64,000 nucleotides of DNA from Nitricoxidireducens sp046726235. Lineage in GTDB: Bacteria; Pseudomonadota; Gammaproteobacteria; Burkholderiales; Rhodocyclaceae. The DNA lies in contig JBKPAD010000008.1 of NCBI GenBank assembly GCA_046726235.1, forward strand, positions 30,896-94,895, given 5' to 3'. Numbering within the stretch: position 1 is the stretch's first letter; each line of letters begins with the position of its first letter. Of this stretch, positions 24,483 to 32,271 are shown piece by piece. A program made the translations under genes and the position numbers. Below the pieces are notes generated by a model. That model worked only from the letters and a program-made list of their open reading frames with translations, searched no databases and was not told where the DNA came from.

Positions 24483-26963
24483 GTGTCTAGCCTCATGGGC
24501 CGCGCACGCTCAGCACTGAGCCGCGCCGGAGCGCCGCCGCGCTGCCCGAGCCCTGGGCCGCGACGCCGGCTGGCACTGTGCATCGGGGCGGCGTGCGCCG
24601 CCTGGATGGATGTCGCCGATGCCCGCATCGACGGCACCGCCAGCGAGCCGCCCCTGCTGCTTAGCGCCGCCGCGACGCTGTCCGCAACGTCTGCCCCGGC
24701 GGCAAAACGTGCCCCCGAGACGGGCGGATTCCGCCTAGCGCGCGAGCTGTCCATCGCCGGGCATGATGACGGCTCGCCGGGAGCGATGCTGCGCCCGACG
24801 ACGGAATTGTCCGCCGGCAGGCGCCCTGCGGCGGGCGCGCGAAACACCGCCGAGCGCGACTCGCCGCGCCTGCGCCTTGCGTCCGAACTGGCCGTGACGG
24901 GAAACGGGCCGCCGCCGGCACCCGAGCCGCGCGCGCCGCAACAAGCAGTGCCGACGATCTTCCGCACCGGGACCCCCGCCGAGCGGTCGCCCCGCGAAAC
25001 GAGCCTCGACCCGGCGCGCTTGGCCGCAGCCCCGGCCGCCGTCGACAGCGCGACGGTACCCGGTCCGTCAGCCCCGCTGCCACCCGAAGACGTGCGCCCC
25101 GGCCCGTCGGCCCCGCTGCCGCCCGAAGACGTGCGTCCCGGACCATCCAGCCCGGTGTCGAAGGACGCGGCGCCCGACAACGAACTGCCTGATCTCACGG
25201 CCATCACGAGCTGGACGATCCCGCCGTACCACTGGGGCGGCAACACGACCAGCAACTACGGCTGGAACGGCACCAAGGAAAACCAGACCTTCAGTGAATC
25301 GCAAGCAGCGAACTTGCGGGCCTCCAGCTACATCTACCAGCCCTGGTATGCGCAGGTCTCGGGCGACCTCGGCCTGGTGACGGGCACCTCGAAGCAAAGC
25401 AGCAGCACCAGCGAAGGCAACCAGGACAATACGTCGAAGAACACCGCCGTGACCTATGGCGGTAACCTGAGCCTGTTCCCGCAAAGCCGCTTTCCGTTCC
25501 AGGCCTACCTGCAGTCGAGCGACAGCCGCGCCAATTCCAACAACGCCACCGCCGAGTACACCTCGCTGCGCATCGGCGCCCGCCAGAGCTACCGGCCGGA
25601 AGCGGGGCAGGAAAACTACTCGGGCAGCGCCGACCGCAGCATCGTCACGTCGGGAAACATCCGCAGCATCGTCGATGCTCTGCAGGGCAACTTCAGCACC
25701 ACGCTCGGCGTGCACAGCCTGAGCGCCAACGCCCGCTACTCGCGCAACGTCGGCGACATTGCCGGACAGGGCTCGAACCTGATGAACATCGGCGGCTCGC
25801 ATTCATGGCGCGACGACGATGAAGGCCTCACGATCTCCAGCTCGGCCAGCTATTCGAACAACCAGGTCACCGCGCTGGGAGGCGACGGCCTGATCAAGAA
25901 CGCCAGCCAGATCATGCAGGCCGGCTCCTCGGTGACCTGGGTGCCGGACGAGGAGCTGCCGCTAACGATCACGGGCGGCGGCAACGTCCTGAGCCTGACC
26001 ACCGACACCGGCAACTCGAAGATCGCGCTGACGAACCTCAACGGCTTCGCCAACGCCAACTACCGCGTCACCAACAACCTGATGGCGACCGGCGGCGTCA
26101 CCATGTCGCAAAACATCCAGGCAAACGGCGCCAGCCAGTTAGCCTCCGGACAGAACGCCGCGCTCTCATATACGGGAGACGTTCTCACTTTTGGTGATTA
26201 TTTCTACAATTGGGGAATCGGGGGCAACGTCGCCAACCAGGTCGTAACCGGCGCAAATGCGAGCCGCAGCATCGGCAGCAACGCCCAGCATGCGGTGACG
26301 CGCCAGTTCATCCTCGACCCGATGAGCACCATCAGCCTGAACGCCAGCCAAGGGTTCTCGCTGACGAGCAGCACGGGCACGGGGCAGGTCGGCGTGCTCA
26401 CCCACGCCGCCGGCGCCGCATGGCGGCTGGCGCTGGGCGAGCGCACCGCCGGCACCCTCAGCGCCTCAGTCTCCGACTCGATGAGCGCCGGCGCCTTCGC
26501 CAGCCATTTCCGCAGCCTGACGACGCAGGGCAACCTGCAGACGCAGCTGAGCTCGCGCTCGTCCCTCGGCGCCAACATGAATTTCGTCGTCAGCCAGCAA
26601 TTGACGACCACCCAGGCACCGACGACGACCAGCGTCGTCGACGCGAGGCCGCCCTCGACCGACAACGGCAACACGACGACAAGCGGCTCCGGGAGCGTCA
26701 GCTACATGCACCGCAACCCCTTCGACATCACCAACCTGATGTACACGGCGACGGTCCAGGTGAACGCCAGCCAGAGCAATCTGCGCCTGTTCGCCGGGGA
26801 CCCCAACGCCAACGTCTGGCAGACCGGCACCGTGTTCCAGCAGACCGCCGACTACCGGATCGGACGGCTCATCTTCCGGGCCACCAGCAGTTTCGCGACG
26901 CTGAATGGCAAGGAAAATGCTTCAGTGTTCCTCACGATCGGCCGAGAACTCGGCGACCTTTGA
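24483..26963 (+). CDS. Large outer-membrane beta-barrel protein, candidate cytochrome conduit porin
   Basis: An 826-residue exported protein. The first 240 or so residues are Ala/Pro/Arg-rich and disordered and include two exact 13-residue repeats PGPSAPLPPEDVR. From about residue 250 the sequence turns into alternating polar/aromatic beta-strand patterns rich in Ser, Asn and Thr (for example YSGSADRSIVTSG, LTISSSASYSNNQ), and it ends in a strand ASVFLTIGRELGDL. No CXXCH or CXXC pair is present in the barrel, unlike the N-terminal CXXC of MtrB. Its place among exported multiheme cytochromes suggests a sheath that lets one of them cross the outer membrane. The start is GTG 24483 or ATG 24495; neither has a good ribosome site. 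Confidence 0.75.
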   Translation: MSSLMGRARSALSRAGAPPRCPSPGPRRRLALCIGAACAAWMDVADARIDGTASEPPLLLSAAATLSATSAPAAKRAPETGGFRLARELSIAGHDDGSPGAMLRPTTELSAGRRPAAGARNTAERDSPRLRLASELAVTGNGPPPAPEPRAPQQAVPTIFRTGTPAERSPRETSLDPARLAAAPAAVDSATVPGPSAPLPPEDVRPGPSAPLPPEDVRPGPSSPVSKDAAPDNELPDLTAITSWTIPPYHWGGNTTSNYGWNGTKENQTFSESQAANLRASSYIYQPWYAQVSGDLGLVTGTSKQSSSTSEGNQDNTSKNTAVTYGGNLSLFPQSRFPFQAYLQSSDSRANSNNATAEYTSLRIGARQSYRPEAGQENYSGSADRSIVTSGNIRSIVDALQGNFSTTLGVHSLSANARYSRNVGDIAGQGSNLMNIGGSHSWRDDDEGLTISSSASYSNNQVTALGGDGLIKNASQIMQAGSSVTWVPDEELPLTITGGGNVLSLTTDTGNSKIALTNLNGFANANYRVTNNLMATGGVTMSQNIQANGASQLASGQNAALSYTGDVLTFGDYFYNWGIGGNVANQVVTGANASRSIGSNAQHAVTRQFILDPMSTISLNASQGFSLTSSTGTGQVGVLTHAAGAAWRLALGERTAGTLSASVSDSMSAGAFASHFRSLTTQGNLQTQLSSRSSLGANMNFVVSQQLTTTQAPTTTSVVDARPPSTDNGNTTTSGSGSVSYMHRNPFDITNLMYTATVQVNASQSNLRLFAGDPNANVWQTGTVFQQTADYRIGRLIFRATSSFATLNGKENASVFLTIGRELGDL
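25059..25157 (+). repeat. Proline-rich 39-base tandem repeat inside the barrel gene
   Basis: Two full 39-base units (25059-25097, 25098-25136) encode PGPSAPLPPEDVR each, and a third, broken unit begins PGPSSPV. The nucleotide copies differ mainly at third positions, so selection acts on the peptide. It forms a stiff linker before the barrel. Confidence 0.8.
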
Positions 26964-27007
26964 GAAAGCCGTCCAACAGGGTCGATCGCCAATTCGAGGA
27001 ACCCGTA

Positions 27008-27433
27008 ATGAATAGACTGCGCAGTTTGAGGAAGGGCGGCTTCATTCTGGCCTGCCTGATGGCGGCATTTGTCGCGCTTTTCGTCGACGTGCCCGAGGCC
27101 CGCGCCGAATACGGCGACGTCGTCATCAACAACTACTCCGACGGCGCCGGCATGCGCCCCGTCGTCTTCCCGCACTGGTTCCACCGCGTGCGCTTCCGCT
27201 GCAAGGTCTGCCACGCCGACATCGGCTTCAAGTTCCAGGCCGGCGGCAACGACATCGACATGGTCAAGATCATCGACGGCCAGTTCTGCGGCGCCTGCCA
27301 CAACGGCGAAATCGCCTGGTCGGTCGAGAACTGCAACCTGTGCCACTCCGGCAAGCCCGGCACCAAGACCCAGGTGCACGAGAGCACGATCCAGAAACTT
27401 GCGCAGCCGGCCGGCACGCCGGCCAAGAAATAA
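27008..27433 (+). CDS. Small c7-type triheme cytochrome
   Basis: A 141-residue exported protein with three CXXCH sites at Cys65 (CKVCH), 94 (CGACH) and 109 (CNLCH). The stretch VVFPHWFHRVRFRCKVCH is typical of c(7)-type triheme domains, in which extra histidines give bis-His, low-potential haems. It would be a periplasmic shuttle between the inner membrane and the outer-membrane conduit. A close paralogue lies at 29881. The start ATG 27008 lies 45 bases after the barrel gene, and an operon with it is likely. Confidence 0.88.
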   Translation: MNRLRSLRKGGFILACLMAAFVALFVDVPEARAEYGDVVINNYSDGAGMRPVVFPHWFHRVRFRCKVCHADIGFKFQAGGNDIDMVKIIDGQFCGACHNGEIAWSVENCNLCHSGKPGTKTQVHESTIQKLAQPAGTPAKK

Positions 27434-27443
27434 GGAGGCCGCC

Positions 27444-28412
27444 ATGAAACTCAAGAGCCTCGCCCTCCTCGCCCTGTTCGCCGCCGCTCCCGCCGCCTTT
27501 GCGGCCAAGTCCGGCAAGGACGTCTACACCACGACCTGCGCCGTCTGCCACGCCACCGGCGTCGCCGGCGCCCCTAAGTACGGCAATGCCGGCGACTGGG
27601 GGCCCCGCATCGCCGGCGGCACCGCCAAGCTCTACGGCAACGCCCTCAAGGGCACGCCCCGCGGCATGCCCGCCAAGGGCGGCAACCCCGCCTACAGCGA
27701 CGCCGAAGTGAAGGCCGCCGTCGACTACATGCTCGCGGCCGTCAAGTCGGCCGCGCCGGCCGCTGCGGCGCCCGCGCCCAAGGCTCCGGAGTCGAAGCCC
27801 GAGCCCGCCCCGGTCGCGGCCGCTCCTGCGCCCGCTCCCGCCGCGAGCGCGGGGGCACCGGTCGCCGCCGCCGAAATCCCGGCCGGCGACGTTAACGCCT
27901 TCAACCGGCTGCTCAAGCCCGTCGGCAAGCGCAACCCGCCGCCGGCCGAGGACGGCATCCACGATCCGGCCAACGACGGCACGCACGCCCTGCTGGCGCC
28001 ACTGACCGCCTATTCCGGCCTGCCGAAGAGCTTCGCCGGCAACCGGGTGAACTGGGTGCAGGCGATCGACCAGAAGAAGATCAACCCGCGCTGGGACCGC
28101 AACGACCCGAAGGCCGACCCGATCGTCATGGACCTCAACATCGTGCGCGAAGTGAAGGGTTCGATGCCGGACGTGGTCTATCCGCACAAGCAGCACACCG
28201 AATGGCTCGACTGCTCGAACTGCCACCCCGCCATCTTCGTGCCGCAGAAGGGCGCCAACGCGATCAGCATGGCTTCCATCCTGCTCGGCGAGAAGTGCGG
28301 CGTATGCCACGGCAAGGTCGCATTCCCGGTTTCGGAATGCCGTCTCTGCCATTCCAAGAAGAAGGACATTCGCCCGACGCAGGCCGGCTCCGCCGCGCCC
28401 GCCGCGAAATAA
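27444..28412 (+). CDS. Fusion of a mono-haem cytochrome c5-like domain and a c7 triheme domain
   Basis: A 322-residue exported protein with two haem modules. Residues about 20-110 are a class I cytochrome with CAVCHATGVAGAPK at Cys32 and a Met ligand in RGMPAKGG. An Ala/Pro linker (about 110-160) follows. The C-terminal part (about 180-310) has three haems, CSNCH at 257, CGVCH at 285 and CRLCH at 299, preceded by DVVYPHKQHTEWLDCSNCH, a c7-type triheme domain closely like those at 29318 and 60372. Joining a likely high-potential His/Met haem to low-potential bis-His haems in one chain is unusual and suggests an internal electron relay. An AAGGAGG ribosome site precedes ATG 27444. Confidence 0.88.
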   Translation: MKLKSLALLALFAAAPAAFAAKSGKDVYTTTCAVCHATGVAGAPKYGNAGDWGPRIAGGTAKLYGNALKGTPRGMPAKGGNPAYSDAEVKAAVDYMLAAVKSAAPAAAAPAPKAPESKPEPAPVAAAPAPAPAASAGAPVAAAEIPAGDVNAFNRLLKPVGKRNPPPAEDGIHDPANDGTHALLAPLTAYSGLPKSFAGNRVNWVQAIDQKKINPRWDRNDPKADPIVMDLNIVREVKGSMPDVVYPHKQHTEWLDCSNCHPAIFVPQKGANAISMASILLGEKCGVCHGKVAFPVSECRLCHSKKKDIRPTQAGSAAPAAK

Positions 28413-28422
28413 GGAAGCCCCG

Positions 28423-29316
28423 ATGAAGAAAACCGCCCTCACCCTCGCCCTCGCCACCCTTTGCGGCACCGCTGTCGCGCAGGCGCCCGCGGCCGCCCCC
28501 GAGAGCGCCGCCGCGCGCCTCCAGGCCGCGCCCATCGACCGCGATGCGCTCAACTTCAACATGGAGTCGGTCGGCAAGCTGCTCGAGACCTCCTCGGCCG
28601 CGCGCCAGATCGAGGCCAGCAAGTCGCCGGACGCCGCCGAGCGGCGCGCCAAGGCCGTGCAGAGCTACAAGGCGGCCCAGGCCGCGCTCGCCGCCGGCGA
28701 CCTGCCCAAGGCGTCGCAACTGCTGACGGAAACGCGCTCGCAGTTCTTCGAAGCGGTTCGCCTCGCCGCGCCGGAGGAAGTCACGGCGAAGAAGTTCGAG
28801 AACGACTACAAGATGCGCCTCGAGAGCGTCAACGCCCTGCTCGGCGCCTACAAGCGCGTCGCCAACGAGAAGGGCAGCTCGGTCAAGGGCGTCAACGAGA
28901 CCGTCGCCCAGATCGAGAAGAGCGTCGCCGAAGCAGCCAAGCTCGCCCAGGCGAGCAAGTTCAAGGAAGGCCGCGCCGAGCTCGACCGCGCCTACCTCGT
29001 AGCCAAGGCCGGCGTCAGCGGACTGCGCAGCGGCGACACTTTGGTTCGTTCCCTGAACTTCGCGAACAAGGAAGAGGAATACCATTACGAAATCGATCGG
29101 AACAATACGCACCAGATGTTGATCGAAGTGCTGGTTTCCGAAAAACGCGGCGATGCCATGGTCCAGGGCTTCGTCGGCAAGGCCAAGGAGCTCCGCGTCA
29201 AGGCGGAGGCCGCGGCCGCCGCCAAGGACTACGAGACTGGGGTGAAGCTACTTGAGGAATCGACTGCGGAACTGGTGCGCGCAATTCGCGGCGCAGGGAT
29301 CTACATTCCCGGCTGA
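28423..29316 (+). CDS. Periplasmic alpha-helical protein of unknown function
   Basis: A 297-residue protein with a signal peptide (MKKTALTLALATLCGTAVAQ) and no cysteine in the mature part, so it binds no c-type haem. The rest is almost wholly helical with TPR-like A/L/Y spacing (for example SYKAAQAALAAGDLPKASQLL and AKDYETGVKLLEESTAELVRAIRGAG). It could be a scaffold holding the cytochromes together. I do not recognise the family; YfdX-like periplasmic helical proteins are one possibility. It lies between two c7-type genes with gaps of 10 bases and one base, so it belongs to the cytochrome operon. Confidence 0.75.
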   Translation: MKKTALTLALATLCGTAVAQAPAAAPESAAARLQAAPIDRDALNFNMESVGKLLETSSAARQIEASKSPDAAERRAKAVQSYKAAQAALAAGDLPKASQLLTETRSQFFEAVRLAAPEEVTAKKFENDYKMRLESVNALLGAYKRVANEKGSSVKGVNETVAQIEKSVAEAAKLAQASKFKEGRAELDRAYLVAKAGVSGLRSGDTLVRSLNFANKEEEYHYEIDRNNTHQMLIEVLVSEKRGDAMVQGFVGKAKELRVKAEAAAAAKDYETGVKLLEESTAELVRAIRGAGIYIPG

Positions 29317-29317
29317 G

Positions 29318-29884
29318 TTGCGCCGCCTGGCGTGCCTTGCGGCGCTCATCGGCGTCGCAAGCCACGCGCTCGCGCAAGACTGGGCGCCGTTGCGCCGCGA
29401 CGGTATCCACGATCCGAAGGGGCCTGCCCTCAAGCAGAAGCTGTTGCAGGAGCCCGCCGAAGCCCTCTCCAAGCTTCCGCCAGACTCCACCGGCAACATG
29501 GTGCGCTGGGTGGAAGCGCTGCAGAAAGGCATCATCCAGCCGCGCGTGAGCCTCAAGCCAGGCGTGAAGCCGGAAATCCTCGACCAGGACATCCTGCTCG
29601 ACCTCAAGGGCAGCATGCCGATCGTGCTGTTCCCGCATAAGCGGCATACCGAGTGGCTGGATTGCAGCAACTGCCATAACGGCGTTTTCGAGAAGCAGAC
29701 CGGCGCCACCAAGATATCGATGTTCCAGATCCTCGCCGGCGAGCAGTGCGGCATCTGCCACGGCGCGGTTTCTTTCCCGCTCACCGAGTGCGACCGCTGC
29801 CACAGCGTGCTGCGCCCGGGGCAGAAGAAGGGCGACCCGCGCCCGCCGCTGCCCGGCTCGCACAGCCTGCCGCCGCCGAAATGA
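29318..29884 (+). CDS. c7-type triheme cytochrome
   Basis: A 188-residue exported protein when started at TTG 29318, which yields a textbook signal peptide (MRRLACLAALIGVASHALA) one base after the previous stop. A longer in-frame start at TTG 29252 would overlap that gene by 65 bases. Haems are at Cys116 (CSNCH), 144 (CGICH) and 158 (CDRCH), with the VLFPHKRHTEWLDC lead shared with the C-terminal half of the protein at 27444. The first 90 residues carry no haem and resemble the segment before the triheme domain in 27444 and 60372 (DGIHDPxG...MVRWVEALQKG). It is probably a periplasmic electron carrier. Confidence 0.85.
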   Translation: MRRLACLAALIGVASHALAQDWAPLRRDGIHDPKGPALKQKLLQEPAEALSKLPPDSTGNMVRWVEALQKGIIQPRVSLKPGVKPEILDQDILLDLKGSMPIVLFPHKRHTEWLDCSNCHNGVFEKQTGATKISMFQILAGEQCGICHGAVSFPLTECDRCHSVLRPGQKKGDPRPPLPGSHSLPPPK

Positions 29885-30264
29885 AATTCCTGGCCCGGCT
29901 CCTCCTCGTCGCCGCCGCGCTGGCAGCGATGCTGGCCGTGGCGCCGGCCTCGGCCGAATACGCCGATCTGGTGCTGAACAAGCGTTCCGAAAAGGAAGGC
30001 GTGCGCCCGGTGGTCTTTCCGCACTGGTTCCACCGCATCCGCTTCCAGTGCCGCGTCTGCCACGCCGAGCTCGGCTTCAAGATGCGCGCCGGCGCCAACG
30101 ACTTCACCATGAACGGCATCGCCGAAGGCAAATTCTGCGGCGCCTGCCACAACGGCGACATCGCCTGGGCGGCGGACCGCTGCGACCTCTGCCATTCCGG
30201 CAGGCCCGGACTGCCGACCGGCATCGTCGGCGGCCACGAGACCAGTGGACCCGGTCGCTGGTAG
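29881..30264 (+). CDS. Small c7-type triheme cytochrome (paralogue of 27008)
   Basis: A 127-residue exported protein with CRVCH, CGACH and CDLCH and the same GVRPVVFPHWFHRIRFQC lead as the 27008 gene, to which it is plainly paralogous through most of its length. Its ATG overlaps the stop of the previous gene by four bases, and the next gene starts inside its 3' end, so it is tightly coupled. Two near-identical shuttles in one operon may serve different partners or potentials. Confidence 0.87.
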   Translation: MKFLARLLLVAAALAAMLAVAPASAEYADLVLNKRSEKEGVRPVVFPHWFHRIRFQCRVCHAELGFKMRAGANDFTMNGIAEGKFCGACHNGDIAWAADRCDLCHSGRPGLPTGIVGGHETSGPGRW

Positions 30265-31183
30265 CCGCCGGCGCATGCTGCAGGCCGGCGCCGGCCTGCT
30301 GGCGGCGCTCTGCGCCGGCTGCGCCGGTGCGGCGCCGCGCCGCCCGGCCGCCGCCCTCCCTCTCGAGCCGCTGTTTTCCATCGCCGGCGCGCGCCTGATC
30401 GCGCGCATCGATGCCGCGGGCGGCGCCATGCCGGGCGCCATCGGCGCACATGTGCCGCTGGTGTTCCCGGTCGCGGTGGCGTCGAGCTTCAACGACATCT
30501 ACATCGCCGACGCCGGCGTCTCGCGCCTGTATCGCTACGACCGGGCCTACGACGCCATGGCAGTGATGCCGGCGGGCCGCATCGATCACACCACCCGCCT
30601 GCAGACCGGGCCGGACGGCTCGCTCTACGTGCTCGATGCGTTCGCCTCGGAAATCCGCCGCTACACGCGCGGCGGCCAGCAGCTGCCGACGCTGCGGTCG
30701 CGCCAGGCCACCAGCCGCTACAGCGGCTTCGTCGTCGATTCCTTGACCGGCAAGGCCTACGCGGTAGACTCCGCGCACCTCGCGATCGACGAAATCCAGC
30801 CCTTGGGAAACCTCGCCATAGAATTCCAGCGCCTCGACGAAGCCGGCCCCGTCGCCACCGACGGCCGCGGCCTGTTCGTCGGCAGCGCCCGCTGCGGCTG
30901 CGTCGTGGAGTGGATCCAGGGCCGGCAGGGGCGCCGCTTCGGCGCCGGCAAGCTGCGCCAGCCGCTGGCACTCGCCGTCGACGGGCCGAACCTCTACGCC
31001 ATCGACGGCTACGACCGCAGCATCGCGCTGGTGCACGAAGACGGCGTCGAGACCATGACGGCGGCCAGCCTCGGCCTGCAGATGCCCGAGAGCCTCGTCG
31101 CCGCCGCCGGGATGATCCTGGTCGCAGACGGCGCGGGCCGCCGCGTCGCCGCTTTCCGACCGCGCGCGAGGCCGCGCCGATGA
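30245..31183 (+). CDS. Exported beta-propeller (NHL-like) protein
   Basis: A 312-residue protein starting at GTG 30245. Its N-terminus has a twin-arginine-like SRRRML followed by a hydrophobic stretch and cysteines (LCAGC), so it is exported, perhaps as a lipoprotein, though the lipobox is not canonical. The body contains blades of the NHL type with YVLDAF, YAVDSAHLAIDEI and LYAIDGYDRSI patterns. No haem motif is present. It is translated from within the end of the triheme gene and its stop overlaps the next propeller gene, so it sits in a chain of coupled genes. It is probably a protein-interaction scaffold. Confidence 0.78.
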   Translation: MDPVAGSRRRMLQAGAGLLAALCAGCAGAAPRRPAAALPLEPLFSIAGARLIARIDAAGGAMPGAIGAHVPLVFPVAVASSFNDIYIADAGVSRLYRYDRAYDAMAVMPAGRIDHTTRLQTGPDGSLYVLDAFASEIRRYTRGGQQLPTLRSRQATSRYSGFVVDSLTGKAYAVDSAHLAIDEIQPLGNLAIEFQRLDEAGPVATDGRGLFVGSARCGCVVEWIQGRQGRRFGAGKLRQPLALAVDGPNLYAIDGYDRSIALVHEDGVETMTAASLGLQMPESLVAAAGMILVADGAGRRVAAFRPRARPRR

Positions 31184-32271
31184 GCAGGCTGGCACTGGCC
31201 TGCCTGCTGGCGCTGATGCTGGGCGCGTGCGCGGGAACCGCCGAGAAGCCTGCATTCCGGCTCGCCCTCGACCCCGCTCCCGAAACCAAGAAACTCATGT
31301 GGCCGTCGGCCGAGGCCGGCGAGGTGCCGCGTTACCTTTATCTCGGCGAGCTCACCGGCGAGAACAACTTCGTCCAGCCGGAAAGCCGGCGGGCGGCGAC
31401 GCGGAACGTCATCGCGCGCTTCTTCGACATCATCATCGGCGAGGAGCCGCCGCTGGTCATGGACCGGCCGCAGAGCGGCGCCGTCGACGAGCAGGGACGC
31501 ATCCTGGTGACCGACATGGGCCGGGCCGCCGTCTTCGTCTTCGACGAGACCGCCGGCAAGCTGGCCGTGTGGGGCAAGGCGATGGGCGTGACCGACTTCA
31601 TCGCGCCGGTCGGCATCGCCGTCGGGCCGAGCGGGCAGACCTTCGTCGCCGATCCGGAACTCGCGATCGTCGCCCGCCTCGATCACGACGGCAATCCGCT
31701 CGAACCGATCGGCCAGGGCATGCTGCAACGGCCGACCGGGGTCGCCTACGACCCGAAAACCCGGCGCCTGTTCGTCGCCGACACGCCGGCGCACCAGATC
31801 AAGGTATTCGACCTGGAAGGCAACTTGCTTAACTCCATCGGAGAGCACGGCGAGGGGCCGGGGCAGTTCAACCATCCCACGCACCTCGCCCTGCGTCATG
31901 AGAAGCTCTATGTCAGCGATTCGCTCAATGCGAGGATCCATGTGATCTCGGCACCGACGGGACGGTATCTCGGCACGGTCGGCAAGCGCGGCTTGTTCGT
32001 CGGCAACCTGGTGCGCCCCAAGGGCGTCGCCGCCGACAGCGAGCAAAACGTCTACGCCGTCGAGTCCTACCACGACTACCTGCTGATCTATAACCGCCGC
32101 GGCGAATTCCTGCTGCCGATCGGCGGCGTCGGCACCGGCCCCGGCAACTTCCACCTGCCGGCGGGCGTCTGGGTCGACGCGCGCGACCGCGTGTTCGTCG
32201 CCGACATGCTCAACGGCCGCGTCGCGGTATTCCAGTTCCTCGGCGGGGAGGGCGGCAATGACGACCGCTAG
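31180..32271 (+). CDS. NHL-repeat beta-propeller lipoprotein
   Basis: A 363-residue lipoprotein with the lipobox LGAC at residues 14-17. Blades of the NHL type fill residues about 100-355 (for example APVGIAVGPSGQTFVADP, RPTGVAYDPKTRRLFVADTP, HPTHLALRHEKLYVSDSL and LPAGVWVDARDRVFVADML), consistent with one six-bladed propeller. It is a paralogue of the 21046 protein. The ATG overlaps the previous stop by four bases, and the undecaheme gene begins 14 bases before its own stop, so propeller and large cytochrome are made together. This pairing is also seen at 20297-22191 and 58124-61010. Confidence 0.88.
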   Translation: MSRLALACLLALMLGACAGTAEKPAFRLALDPAPETKKLMWPSAEAGEVPRYLYLGELTGENNFVQPESRRAATRNVIARFFDIIIGEEPPLVMDRPQSGAVDEQGRILVTDMGRAAVFVFDETAGKLAVWGKAMGVTDFIAPVGIAVGPSGQTFVADPELAIVARLDHDGNPLEPIGQGMLQRPTGVAYDPKTRRLFVADTPAHQIKVFDLEGNLLNSIGEHGEGPGQFNHPTHLALRHEKLYVSDSLNARIHVISAPTGRYLGTVGKRGLFVGNLVRPKGVAADSEQNVYAVESYHDYLLIYNRRGEFLLPIGGVGTGPGNFHLPAGVWVDARDRVFVADMLNGRVAVFQFLGGEGGNDDR

